Assembly: GCF_023380265.1 (NCBI RefSeq)
Contig: NZ_CP093366.1
Coordinates: 496,001 to 560,000, forward strand
Source of the DNA: Bombilactobacillus folatiphilus
GTDB lineage: Bacteria > Bacillota > Bacilli > Lactobacillales > Lactobacillaceae
Direction: 5' to 3'
DNA length: 64,000 nucleotides
Below the pieces are notes generated by a model. The model was not told the DNA's origin and searched no databases. It saw nothing but the letters and a program-made list of their open reading frames with translations. Every line of letters starts with the position of its first letter. Within the stretch, counting starts at the first letter, position 1. The translations under genes were made by a program, and so were the position numbers. This document shows, in pieces, positions 43,466 through 52,055 of the stretch.

Positions 43466-45391
43466 TTGGAATTTATCATATTAAACGACAAAAAGAAACC
43501 CGCACATAAATGGAAAGACCCCAGCAATACGAAAACGGCAGCGGAAGTGAAAGACTTCGACAACTATGCCGTGGTCGTGCCCAAAGGTTTCATCGTTTTG
43601 GATTTCGATAGTACTGATGATGCGCAATTAATGCTGAATATTGTTGACGGTTTGGAACTTAAAACGCGTGTTTATCAAACAACTCGTGGATATCATTTCT
43701 GGTTCAAAGCAAATGAACCATTTAAAAATTTCGTAAAAGCTAGATTAGCCTGTGGTTTATTTTCGGATTGTCGCAGTGGCACCAATGGTAATAAACGTGC
43801 CTATGTTGTTCTCAAAAAAGACGGCAAGAAGCGTGAAGTATTACGAAAAGTAGCGCTGAAAGATCTTGATGAAGTTCCAGCTTTTCTTAAACCAGTGTCA
43901 GCGCCTAGTGATAAGTTTAACTTTAAATTTATGTCTGATGGTGACGGGAGAAATCAGCAACTTTATAACTATATTGTTTTCTTGCAAGGCCAGGGATTGA
44001 ATAAAGATGCTATTAGGCAAACAATTGAAGTAATTAATGATTATGTCTTTGATGAACCATTACCAAATAGTGAGCTACAGGTGATTCTTCGTGATGAATC
44101 ATTTAAGGCTGAGGATGAAGTTAAAAAAATTGAACCCAAAAAAGTGAGTGGCTTCAAGCACAATGAGTTTGGTAATGAATTAATTAAGCAATACCATATC
44201 GTGACGGTTAACAATCAACTTTATGTTTATGATGACAATTATTATCAACAGGATGATCGAATTATTGAGCGCAAAATGATTGATATGTTTCCAGCGATTA
44301 AACAACAGCAACGCAATGAAGTTCTGGCTTATATTCGAATCGAAACTCACCGCAACCAAGCGGATATCAAAATTAATCCTTATGTGATTAATTTGAACAA
44401 CACGAGATTAGATGTCCGCACTGGTGAGTTGATGGACTTTGATTATCGGGCAATTGAATTTGACCGAATACCAGTCAAATTCAATCGTGATGCCTATGAT
44501 GAGAACGTTGACCAGATGTTAAGTAATGTATTTCAAGGGGATGTAGAAATTAGAGCTTTATTTGAGGAAATTCTTGGGTACTGTTTAATTAAGAACAATC
44601 GGTATCGAGCTGGATTTATGTTTGTGGGCAGTGGACGTAACGGCAAGTCGACTGTAATGGACATGATTAAAAATTTCTTGGGTCGACGCAATTATTCAAC
44701 AATTGGTTTAGATAAACTAACTGATCGATTTGCTACCGCAGAATTGGAACACAAATTGGCAAACATCGGGGATGATATTAATAATCTACCGCTGAAAGAA
44801 ACCGGGACGATTAAGAAAATATTTACCGGTGATTCGATTATGGTTGAGCGCAAAGGTGAGCGACCTTTTGAATTAGAACCTTATGCCAAGATGATTTTTT
44901 CAGCAAATACAATCCCGCGGAGTTACGACAAGACAGATGGATTTTACAGTCGACTGATGTTCATACCCTTTAACGCCAAGTTTAGTGCTGATGATGCTGA
45001 TTTCGATCCAAATATCGAAGATAAATTAACGACCGATAACGCGATGAGTTATTTATTAAACCTTGCTTTGAGCGGAGTCAAGCGATTGATTAACACTGGT
45101 GAGTTTGCACAACCGAATAGAGTAATTGACATGATGAATGACTACAAAACGGATAATTCAACAGTACTAAGTTGGGCTGATGATCAAGAAGTTAATTTGG
45201 AATATGTACTCAGCAAACCATCGGCGGATTTATATTCAGAATTCACCAGTTGGTGTAAAGAGTCTGGAATTAAATCAAATAATATTACGGGCAAGAAAAT
45301 ATTCAACAAAGAATTGATTGAGAAATTTGATTTAGATAGTAAGCAAAAACAAAGGTCGGATCGAAAACGATATTTTGTAGTGGCTTTATAG
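43466..45391 (+). CDS. Prim-pol primase with SF3 helicase (phage/plasmid P4-type)
   Basis: 641 aa. N-terminal AEP primase-like domain with D46/D48 in VLDFDS and TTRGYHFWF, a linker with a PriCT-like part, and a D5/SF3 ATPase with Walker A GSGRNGKST (388-396), the GDDINNLPLKETG B motif and FSANTIPRSYDKTDGFYSRL sensor. Provides primers and unwinding for phage replication. TTG start behind GGAGGG. Confidence 0.92.
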   Translation: MEFIILNDKKKPAHKWKDPSNTKTAAEVKDFDNYAVVVPKGFIVLDFDSTDDAQLMLNIVDGLELKTRVYQTTRGYHFWFKANEPFKNFVKARLACGLFSDCRSGTNGNKRAYVVLKKDGKKREVLRKVALKDLDEVPAFLKPVSAPSDKFNFKFMSDGDGRNQQLYNYIVFLQGQGLNKDAIRQTIEVINDYVFDEPLPNSELQVILRDESFKAEDEVKKIEPKKVSGFKHNEFGNELIKQYHIVTVNNQLYVYDDNYYQQDDRIIERKMIDMFPAIKQQQRNEVLAYIRIETHRNQADIKINPYVINLNNTRLDVRTGELMDFDYRAIEFDRIPVKFNRDAYDENVDQMLSNVFQGDVEIRALFEEILGYCLIKNNRYRAGFMFVGSGRNGKSTVMDMIKNFLGRRNYSTIGLDKLTDRFATAELEHKLANIGDDINNLPLKETGTIKKIFTGDSIMVERKGERPFELEPYAKMIFSANTIPRSYDKTDGFYSRLMFIPFNAKFSADDADFDPNIEDKLTTDNAMSYLLNLALSGVKRLINTGEFAQPNRVIDMMNDYKTDNSTVLSWADDQEVNLEYVLSKPSADLYSEFTSWCKESGIKSNNITGKKIFNKELIEKFDLDSKQKQRSDRKRYFVVAL

Positions 45392-45403
45392 GAGGGTTTA
45401 ACA

Positions 45404-45622
45404 ATGAGAAAACATTATGATTGGAAAACGCAACGGGTCAAGATTGACCCCGTTAATTTAAAAGAAGATGCAATAACACGGACTTCAGAGTTATTTGATG
45501 AGTATTGGGATGGTCAAATAAGTATTGATGAGGCAATTGTAAATGGAATTCGAGAGTTACGGGAGGTGGCGGAGATTGATGAGCAGCCTAACGACAGTTC
45601 TACCATTGATTCAAGACCTTGA
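45404..45622 (+). CDS. Small phage protein, function unknown
   Basis: 72 aa (RKHYDWKTQRVKIDPVNLKED...), acidic, with a good GGAGGG site. Its 3' end overlaps the next gene by 44 bases. No family recognised. Confidence 0.6.
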   Translation: MRKHYDWKTQRVKIDPVNLKEDAITRTSELFDEYWDGQISIDEAIVNGIRELREVAEIDEQPNDSSTIDSRP

Positions 45623-46070
45623 GTATGAATACGGATCAGTAGCCAAAGTTCCAGCTGATGACGAAAGATTAATTGTAATTCGGGATAATTTGGACACCGA
45701 AGAATCCACAAATCCAAGCTTAGCTGAAATTAATAGATATTTGATGGAAACTAATCAGACGCTTAAAGAGGCAGGTTTCCACTTCGATGTAGCAGGAAAC
45801 ACATTAGGTAATATTTATAGAGCTGCTGGAGTTGAAGTACCACACCTTTACACGCATGAATTAATCAAGGGTGAGAAAGTGTATTATGCAAGAACTTTAT
45901 ACGAAATTAGTGATTTCTTAAAAGCTTCAGTCTCACTGGTTAATTATATGAAACGTAGTGGCAAATTACTTCATGGTTGGCTGATTTGTCCTTGTCAGAA
46001 AATATCACTAAATATTCCTAAAGAATTGTTATTATCTGAAATTTTGAAAAAGGAGAAAGTAATTGTCTAA
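45579..46070 (+). CDS. Phage hypothetical protein with NUMOD-like C-terminus
   Basis: 163 aa from ATG 45579, behind GGAG at 45571-45574; the open frame starts earlier. The C-terminal part (YARTLYEISDFLKASVSLVNYMKRS ... GWLI) resembles NUMOD1-type DNA-binding modules in which a position-sensing helix precedes GW. Weak assignment. Overlaps the methyltransferase start by 8 bases. Confidence 0.55.
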   Translation: MSSLTTVLPLIQDLEYEYGSVAKVPADDERLIVIRDNLDTEESTNPSLAEINRYLMETNQTLKEAGFHFDVAGNTLGNIYRAAGVEVPHLYTHELIKGEKVYYARTLYEISDFLKASVSLVNYMKRSGKLLHGWLICPCQKISLNIPKELLLSEILKKEKVIV

Positions 46071-46587
46071 AGTTTTAGATATGTGTTGTGGTGGTCGAAT
46101 GTTCTATTACCAACCAAATCATCCAGATGTTACTTTTTGCGACATTCGGCAAGGTACTTTTGATTTGGGCACTTATCCAACGAATTATGGCCAACGTGAG
46201 CGAACTATCAAAGTAGACCCTGACGTGATATGTGATTTCAGAGACTTACCTTTTGAAAACAATAGCTTTGATTTAGTAGTGTTTGATCCACCTCATTTAA
46301 TCAGCGCTGGAAAAAACAGTTGGTTGGCCAAGAAATATGGAGTATTAAATAAAACATGGTCAAGTGATATAGTTCAAGGTTTCAACGAAGCTATGCGAGT
46401 ATTAAGAGCTGGGGGAACATTGATATTTAAGTGGTCTGATGAGCAGATACCCGTGACTAAAGTACTGAAATCAATTGATTTCAAACCGCTATTTGGTGAT
46501 AAACGTGGTAAGACCAGATGGTTAGTATTTTTTAAATCAAATTATCCCGATGTACAATTCTCAAATGATCAAATGAACGATTCGTAA
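46063..46587 (+). CDS. Phage class I DNA methyltransferase (DPPH motif)
   Basis: 174 aa. SAM-binding start SKVLDMCCGGRMFYY and catalytic DPPH (75-78) in LVVFDPPHLIS, then MRVLRAGGTLIFKW. DPPH/DPPY-type motifs point to N6-adenine methylation. No restriction endonuclease nearby, so an orphan modification enzyme, probably anti-restriction. TTG start behind AAAGGAG. Confidence 0.85.
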   Translation: MSKVLDMCCGGRMFYYQPNHPDVTFCDIRQGTFDLGTYPTNYGQRERTIKVDPDVICDFRDLPFENNSFDLVVFDPPHLISAGKNSWLAKKYGVLNKTWSSDIVQGFNEAMRVLRAGGTLIFKWSDEQIPVTKVLKSIDFKPLFGDKRGKTRWLVFFKSNYPDVQFSNDQMNDS

Positions 46588-46686
46588 ACGATTAATTCCT
46601 AATTTAATAGGATTTAGAGCACATTCAAACGCAAGGTGCCGAATTAGCAAATGAATTGACAAATTTAAATTTGGTGGTAAGTGTAA

Positions 46687-46788
46687 ATGAATTACGGTGA
46701 CAGTACAGAAGAAGTTAGAGTGGCTATCAGACAATTTACTGAAGAAGTAATTATTAAATGGGGAATAAATTTATTTAAGGAGAAATAA
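46687..46788 (+). CDS. 33-aa possible small protein
   Basis: MNYGDSTEEVRVAIRQF... ends three bases before the next ATG and contains its ribosome site. Upstream (46610-46698) a coding-like stretch without a start (DLEHIQTQGAELANELTNLN) suggests a decayed gene. Low support. Confidence 0.35.
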   Translation: MNYGDSTEEVRVAIRQFTEEVIIKWGINLFKEK

Positions 46789-46791
46789 ACA

Positions 46792-46986
46792 ATGGAACCC
46801 AAGTTAGTTAAATTAGAGAATGGCGATTACGTTAACATAAACTATATTAAGGCTTTGAGCGGTGGGACTGGAGCTGCCTATTTAGTTGGAGATGATCCAG
46901 CTAAGGGACAAGCAGTACATTTAACTGATAAAGACCGAAAGAAAGTAATAGAAACTATGGGTAGTGTTATTGAAGTTGAGGATTGA
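46792..46986 (+). CDS. Small phage protein, function unknown
   Basis: 64 aa (EPKLVKLENGDYVNINYIKALS...), acidic, AAGGAG before the ATG. Resembles small beta-strand phage proteins of unknown role. Confidence 0.6.
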   Translation: MEPKLVKLENGDYVNINYIKALSGGTGAAYLVGDDPAKGQAVHLTDKDRKKVIETMGSVIEVED

Positions 46987-46988
46987 TA

Positions 46989-47181
46989 ATGAATATTTGT
47001 AGTGTAATGCTAATAGGAACACTTCTATTGTTTTTTGCTATTAGCAATTTTAAAATTCATTTCGTTAAGTTGTTTCATTTATAAAGTGAGTGCTTACTGT
47101 TTCGAAAAATATATTGATGCAATTATAACCGTAGTAGGGGTAATTATATTAATAAAACTGTTAATGATTGGATTTAAATAG
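46989..47181 (+). pseudogene. Two-helix small membrane protein gene with a frameshift
   Basis: Frame one begins MNICSVMLIGTLLLFF; after the T6 run at 47031-47036 the neighbouring frame continues LLAILKFISLSCFIYKV and then IITVVGVIILIKLLMIGFK to a TAG at 47181. Joined, they give a ~62-aa protein with two hydrophobic segments like its neighbour at 47425. A single T indel explains the break. Confidence 0.5.
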
Positions 47182-47194
47182 GAGGTCGTGAGCA

Positions 47195-47421
47195 ATGAGA
47201 AACACACAAATTTGTGCTGATAGATTCATATAAATACAAATTTCAATACAATTTAATACCATATTTTGATGTGATTATTCTGATATTGAAAGACATGTTT
47301 GGAAAGACTTCGAACCTCGGATGGCAGATTCAGAGGGGAGCGATTATGACGAAAATTATGTTCAAACAATTTAAATATAATTAAAACTACTGGATGGACT
47401 GATACTTTGTTGGAGGATTAG
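47195..47421 (+). pseudogene. Decayed small phage gene with several frameshifts
   Basis: GGAGG and ATG 47195 open a frame that stops at once. Coding-like pieces continue in other frames: VLIDSYKYKFQYNLIPYFD, then DIERHVWKDFEPRMADSEGS, then IIKTTGWTDTLLED ending at 47421. Ordered end to end they resemble one protein of about 75 aa. No family recognised. Confidence 0.45.
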
Positions 47422-47424
47422 GAA

Positions 47425-47610
47425 GTGAATATCAGTGAATTAATGACGTTATACATTGGCATATTTCTATTAGTCATAGAACTTTCAACAATAGTTTTCT
47501 TTGGTATACAAGTTTATAAAACGGCAGGTTTCGTAGTGCTAGAAACCTACGTTATAGGAATTATGCTGGGGTTATGCGTTATTGTGCCCTTGATACTAAT
47601 TATTAAATAG
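47425..47610 (+). CDS. Small membrane protein
   Basis: 61 aa with two transmembrane segments (about 6-28 and 38-60), GTG start behind GGAGG (47412-47416). Function unknown. Confidence 0.55.
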   Translation: MNISELMTLYIGIFLLVIELSTIVFFGIQVYKTAGFVVLETYVIGIMLGLCVIVPLILIIK

Positions 47611-47631
47611 GTTTAAACAGGAGGATTTGGA

Positions 47632-47811
47632 ATGATTGTGAATACGAAAGATCCCGTGGTTTGTTTCAAGGCAATGAGGACGCATGGAAAATTTATTTTT
47701 GACGAAGATAAAAAATTATATCTTAATTTGAAAGCAGCTAAAAAACGAGCTGCAGTTTTAAATAATCGAGATGAGACTGATCAGTGGAAAGTAGTCGGCG
47801 CTAGTGGATAG
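47632..47811 (+). CDS. 59-aa phage protein, function unknown
   Basis: ATG 47632 follows AGGAGG. The sequence (IVNTKDPVVCFKAMRTHGKF, ending QWKVVGASG) is polar with a Lys/Ala-rich helix. It reads as a real small gene. Confidence 0.55.
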   Translation: MIVNTKDPVVCFKAMRTHGKFIFDEDKKLYLNLKAAKKRAAVLNNRDETDQWKVVGASG

Positions 47812-47879
47812 TTTGACGTGGAATATTGAGGTAATTTTTACGCCACTATTTAAATAGGAAGAAAGTAGAAAGTATTTAA

Positions 47880-48177
47880 AAATAACAGAATCTATAACAA
47901 AAACATAACAGAATCTATGTTTGACATTAGTTTTTGTTAAATCGGCGGTGATGCGTTATATAATTCACAAATAGTTTTTGTGATTTTGTGCAGATTCTGT
48001 GCAGATTTTGTTCACGGTAAACCCCTTGGGGCGCACGGAATCTCAAAATTTTATAACACAATCACACTATTATTCTTTACTTTTATAAGAAATAATATAT
48101 AGAGTATATAGGGCATTATGTGATAGTAAATATTAGTATATATAGAACTTAAGAAAGTTTTTGTGATTCTGTTATTT
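47880..48177 (+). repeat. Copy B of the ~300-bp non-coding prophage element
   Basis: Gene-free stretch before the ArpU-like gene. Motif copies: TAACAGAATC at 47883 and 47906, GATTTTGTGC at 47982, GATTCTGTGC at 47993, GATTTTGTTC at 48004, TAACACAATC at 48054, GATTCTGTTA at 48165. The right half aligns with copy A throughout; 48086-48110 is identical to 34385-34409. The ends carry inverted ATAACAGAATC arms. The centre contains a CCCCTTGGGG palindrome. Confidence 0.85.
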
Positions 48178-48210
48178 TCAAGCAAATTGAACAAATAGGA
48201 GTTGAATTAG

Positions 48211-48633
48211 GTGAGCGACGAATTGTTTAAAATTAACAAACGATTTTTAAATCAATATCGAATTATTATGTCGAAAGTTGATCGACTTGAAACTAAATTA
48301 GCTCGACTTGATGAGAGAAAATTTGCGTTAGGTAATTCTAAAATTACGGGGATGCCTAAAGGTGGAATTGCTTTGAGCTTGGAAGATACTGTGGCGCAGA
48401 TTGATGCAACTAATCGACGAATCAATGAGCATTTACAAGATGCCCGCAAATTGAGAGGTCAGTTAGAGAATATCTTTGATCAGTTAATCAATTCCAAACA
48501 GGCTGAAGTGCTGGATATGTATTTTATTGAACGGCTAGGATTATATGAAATATCACTTGAAACGAGTTACAGCTACCGCTATGTGACGCAACTTTACACT
48601 CGTGGCGTGAAATCTTGCCGAATAAATAATTAG
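48211..48633 (+). CDS. ArpU/DUF1492-type late transcription regulator
   Basis: 140 aa: N-terminal coiled coil, the SKITGMPKGGIALSLED family loop and a C-terminal sigma-region-4-like helix-turn-helix (VLDMYFIERLGLYEISLETSYSYRYVTQL). In related phages this gene directly precedes the terminase genes and controls late or packaging transcription. GTG start behind GGAG. Confidence 0.82.
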   Translation: MSDELFKINKRFLNQYRIIMSKVDRLETKLARLDERKFALGNSKITGMPKGGIALSLEDTVAQIDATNRRINEHLQDARKLRGQLENIFDQLINSKQAEVLDMYFIERLGLYEISLETSYSYRYVTQLYTRGVKSCRINN

Positions 48634-48673
48634 TTCCCTATTTGTTCCCTAAGTGTTCCCTATTTGTTCATTG
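48633..48673 (+). repeat. GTTCCCTA iterons with 11-bp period
   Basis: GTTCCCTA at 48633, 48644 and 48655, exactly 11 bases apart, plus a degenerate GTTCATTG at 48666. All lie on one face of the helix just after the ArpU-like stop. Candidate binding sites for the late regulator or the terminase. Confidence 0.75.
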
Positions 48674-48723
48674 TTTGCCCGCTTGCACGGTGTTAAATTA
48701 GTAATATCAAAAATTAATCAAAG

Positions 48724-48750
48724 AGCTAGTCAATTGTGACTGGCTTTTTT
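48724..48750 (+). terminator. Terminator after the ArpU-like gene
   Basis: AGCTAGTCA / TGACTGGCT stem (one G-U), 4-base loop, T run. Separates early/middle from packaging genes. Confidence 0.85.
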
Positions 48751-48763
48751 ATTTGGAGAAAAT

Positions 48764-48985
48764 ATGATTAGCATTTTTACTTATGATTATGATGAGGATT
48801 TAGATTTTATTGATAAAGATAGTGCTTTAAAAGCCTGGATTGATGTGACACAAGTGGCGCTGATTGATGAAATTTATCAGAATGATGACGAATATTATAA
48901 CTTGGTATTAAATGGTGGACGATTGAGTTACGTAATTGATAAACAAAGTGCAATAGATATTCTGAAATTTAAGGATGTGAGTTGA
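48764..48985 (+). CDS. Small acidic phage protein
   Basis: 73 aa (ISIFTYDYDEDLDFIDKDSA...), strongly acidic, GGAG before the ATG. Immediately before terS. Function unknown. Confidence 0.6.
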   Translation: MISIFTYDYDEDLDFIDKDSALKAWIDVTQVALIDEIYQNDDEYYNLVLNGGRLSYVIDKQSAIDILKFKDVS

Positions 48986-48992
48986 TGATTAA

Positions 48993-49421
48993 TTGAAAAA
49001 GAAATTAACAGCTAAACAACAACGATTTGCTGATGAATATATTAAAACAGGTAATGCAACACAAGCTGCGCTTGAAGCTGGCTATAGCAAAAAAACAGCA
49101 GGAGTTATTGCTAATGAAAACTTAAATAAACCTTACATCAAAGAATATATTGATAAACAACTAAATTTAATTCATTCTGCCAAAATTGCAGATGCTAAAG
49201 AAATTCAAGAGTTCTTAACTTCAGTATTGCGCGGAGATGAAACGGAAACGGTGGCGACAGCCAAGGGGCTGTTCTCAAATGTTGAGTTAGGTGGTAAGGA
49301 TCGGTTGAAAGCTGCTGAATTGTTAGGTAAAACGAAGTCAATGTTCACCGACCGCAAGCAAATTGATGGTGACTTGAATATTAGCATTGATAGTGATGGT
49401 GAATATGATGCCAACGATTAA
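48993..49421 (+). CDS. terS: Terminase small subunit
   Basis: 142 aa Terminase_2 protein: KKLTAKQQRFADEYIKTGNATQAALEAGYSKKTA is the family N-terminal helix-turn-helix that recognises the packaging site. TTG start; the ribosome site is weak. Overlaps terL by 14 bases. Confidence 0.93.
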   Translation: MKKKLTAKQQRFADEYIKTGNATQAALEAGYSKKTAGVIANENLNKPYIKEYIDKQLNLIHSAKIADAKEIQEFLTSVLRGDETETVATAKGLFSNVELGGKDRLKAAELLGKTKSMFTDRKQIDGDLNISIDSDGEYDAND

Positions 49422-50676
49422 TATTAAGTTCCCGCACCCAAGTCACGTATTCAATCGACAAGTTTGGGAGAAACTGAATGATTATGAACACTTTACGGAG
49501 ATTTGGTACGGTGGAGCGTCTAGTGGTAAAAGTCATGGTGTAGTGCAAAAAGTCGTAATCAAAGCACTTAAGAACTGGAAGTATCCACGCAAAATCTTGT
49601 TTACCAGAAAAGTAGGACGTTCTATTAAAGATTCCATCTTTACTGATGTATTGGATTGCCTCAAAACATTTAAATTACTGGATTTATGTAAAGTGAACAA
49701 AACTGACTTCACGATTACACTGCCAAACGGCGGTGTTTTTTTATTCAAGGGCATGGATGATCCTGAAAAAATCAAGTCTATTAAAGGCTTAAGTGATGTG
49801 GTTATGGAAGAAGCCACGGAATTTAATTTGGAGGATTACACGCAGCTGACCTTGCGGCTTAGGGAACCTAAACACAAGCAGCGGCAGATTTATTTGATGT
49901 TTAATCCGGTGTCTAAGTTGAATTGGGTGTATAAGCAATTCTTCGATGGGCAATTGAACGATCCTGATAAGATAGCTATTTATCAATCAACGTATACGGA
50001 TAACCGCTTTTTGGACGCAGATAATCGTGAGATTATTGAAAATTTAAAAAATACGGATCCAGCGTATTACAAGATTTATGCCTTGGGTGACTTTGCCACG
50101 TTGGATAAACTGGTGTTTCCTAGTTTTGAAACTAAAAGATTGAATCCTAATTCAGATGAGTTAAAGGATTTGCCTTCCATGTTCGGTTTGGACTTTGGGT
50201 ATGTCAATGACCCGAGTGCTTTTATTCATGTGAAAGTTGATGTACCGAATAAAGTTTTATACGCGATTGAAGAGTACACCCAGAAAGGTTTAATCAATAG
50301 TGAACTAGCTGAGGTTATTAAGGATTTAGGTTACGAAAAAGAAGTAATTACTGCCGATGCTGCTGAAAAGAAATCCATTGAAGAAATGCGCAGAGATGGA
50401 ATCTATCGCATTCGACCAGCTAAAAAGGGTCCTGATTCCATTATTCAAGGTATTTCATTTTTACAGCAATTTAAATTAGTGATTGATGATCGTTGCGTGA
50501 AGATGATTGAAGAACTGGAAAATTACACTTATCAGAAAGATAAAAAATCAGGTGAATATATCAATAAGCCCATTGATAGTTATAACCACGTGATTGATGC
50601 CACGCGATATGCTGTGGAAGAAATCAATGGAAAAGGTTCACCAAAGATTAAATTAAGTAAAAATATTTTATTTTAA
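49408..50676 (+). CDS. terL: Terminase large subunit
   Basis: Packaging ATPase-nuclease of the PBSX/Terminase_3 group, 422 aa. Walker A-like WYGGASSGKSHG, Walker B near DVVMEEATEF, nuclease aspartates in GLDFGYVNDPSAF and a late HVIDATRYAVEE. ATG 49405 or 49408 are equally placed; earlier TTG unlikely. Confidence 0.95.
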   Translation: MPTINIKFPHPSHVFNRQVWEKLNDYEHFTEIWYGGASSGKSHGVVQKVVIKALKNWKYPRKILFTRKVGRSIKDSIFTDVLDCLKTFKLLDLCKVNKTDFTITLPNGGVFLFKGMDDPEKIKSIKGLSDVVMEEATEFNLEDYTQLTLRLREPKHKQRQIYLMFNPVSKLNWVYKQFFDGQLNDPDKIAIYQSTYTDNRFLDADNREIIENLKNTDPAYYKIYALGDFATLDKLVFPSFETKRLNPNSDELKDLPSMFGLDFGYVNDPSAFIHVKVDVPNKVLYAIEEYTQKGLINSELAEVIKDLGYEKEVITADAAEKKSIEEMRRDGIYRIRPAKKGPDSIIQGISFLQQFKLVIDDRCVKMIEELENYTYQKDKKSGEYINKPIDSYNHVIDATRYAVEEINGKGSPKIKLSKNILF

Positions 50677-50687
50677 GGAGGTTGAGG

Positions 50688-52055
50688 ATGTTAACTAAAG
50701 GGTCAATTGACTATAACGGGAATTATTTATTTCCAAGGGACCAAGATTTAACACAAGATGATATTAAAGAATTCATTGACTATCATCGTGCTAATGACGC
50801 ACCTGTGTTTAAAGAAAAGCTGGATTACTATTTAGCACATCCCAAGAATAGCAATCGAATTGATGATTACCATAACCATTTAGTTGTCAACATGAGTAAA
50901 TATCTTGTCGATACGCTGAATGGTTTTTTTGTAGGAATTCCGCCCACTATTAAGATTGATGATGACTCAATTAACCAGGCATTGCAGGATTGGTTGAATG
51001 AATCAGATTTTACAGACGAATTGAGTGAAGTATCCAAACAATCTTCGTTGTATGGCAAAACCTATTTATTGATTTATACAAATGAGAATTCAGAAACCAA
51101 AGTAACTGTGGTACCACCTTATTCGGGATTTCTTATTTATGACGATTCGGTGGCTCATGAGCCTTTAGCATTTGTTCAATATGCTGTTGGTACGGATTTG
51201 AGTATTAACGGGACTGTTTATTTAGCAAATCAATTAGTTCAGTTTAGTAATGCAACAGTAGTTAATGAGCAATCATTATTATTTCAAGGGGTTCCAGCAA
51301 TTGAGTTCTATGACAACGAAGAACGCACAGGAATTACGGACGGTGTTAAAACTTTAATTGATGCATTAAATAAAACTTTGAGCAATAAAGCGGATGATGT
51401 TGATTACTTTGCTGATGCATATTTATTTTTAAAGGGATTTCAACTTGATGATGGAGACCAACTGGCTATCAAAGATAGCAGGTTGATTCAAGCGATTGCT
51501 CAAGATTCTAGTGCTGATATTGATGCCAAATTCTTAGAAAAGCCCAATGCTGACGCAACCCAAGAACATTTAATTGACCGAATAACCAATTTGATATTTC
51601 AGATTTCAATGGTAGCAAATATTAATGATGAGGTGTTTGGCAATGCTACTAGTGGGCGATCATTGGAATATAAGTTATTGTCAATGCGCAATTTGACTTC
51701 GAATAAAGAACGTAAGTTTACTAAGCAGTTGCGAAAAGTGTTTAATTTAGTGGCTAAAACCGTTAGTTTTGGACTTAATGCTGATAACTTAGGCAACGAT
51801 TTAGAGTTTCATTTTGTACGCAATCTTCCAAACAACAATTCTGAAGAAGCCGATACAGCTAACAAGTTGAATGGCATAGTTAGTCAAGAAACATTGTTAT
51901 CTACGCTATCATTTGTACCTGATCCGAAAGCTGAACTTAAAAAGATTGCGGATGAGCAAGATGAAAAAGTGAAACGTGCTGTGGTCAATCAAAAGCAGTT
52001 TGCAGGGTCTGATTCTGAAAAATCTGACGATTCAGATGAAGATGGTGAACAATGA
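50688..52055 (+). CDS. Portal protein (SPP1 gp6-like)
   Basis: 455 aa. YHLAHPK-type N-terminal portal region (DYYLAHPKNSN, VNMSKYLVDTLNGFFVG) and an acidic C-terminal tail. ATG 50688 lies six bases after AAGGAGG; TTG 50682 overlaps it. Overlaps the next gene by 4 bases (ATGA). Confidence 0.93.
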   Translation: MLTKGSIDYNGNYLFPRDQDLTQDDIKEFIDYHRANDAPVFKEKLDYYLAHPKNSNRIDDYHNHLVVNMSKYLVDTLNGFFVGIPPTIKIDDDSINQALQDWLNESDFTDELSEVSKQSSLYGKTYLLIYTNENSETKVTVVPPYSGFLIYDDSVAHEPLAFVQYAVGTDLSINGTVYLANQLVQFSNATVVNEQSLLFQGVPAIEFYDNEERTGITDGVKTLIDALNKTLSNKADDVDYFADAYLFLKGFQLDDGDQLAIKDSRLIQAIAQDSSADIDAKFLEKPNADATQEHLIDRITNLIFQISMVANINDEVFGNATSGRSLEYKLLSMRNLTSNKERKFTKQLRKVFNLVAKTVSFGLNADNLGNDLEFHFVRNLPNNNSEEADTANKLNGIVSQETLLSTLSFVPDPKAELKKIADEQDEKVKRAVVNQKQFAGSDSEKSDDSDEDGEQ

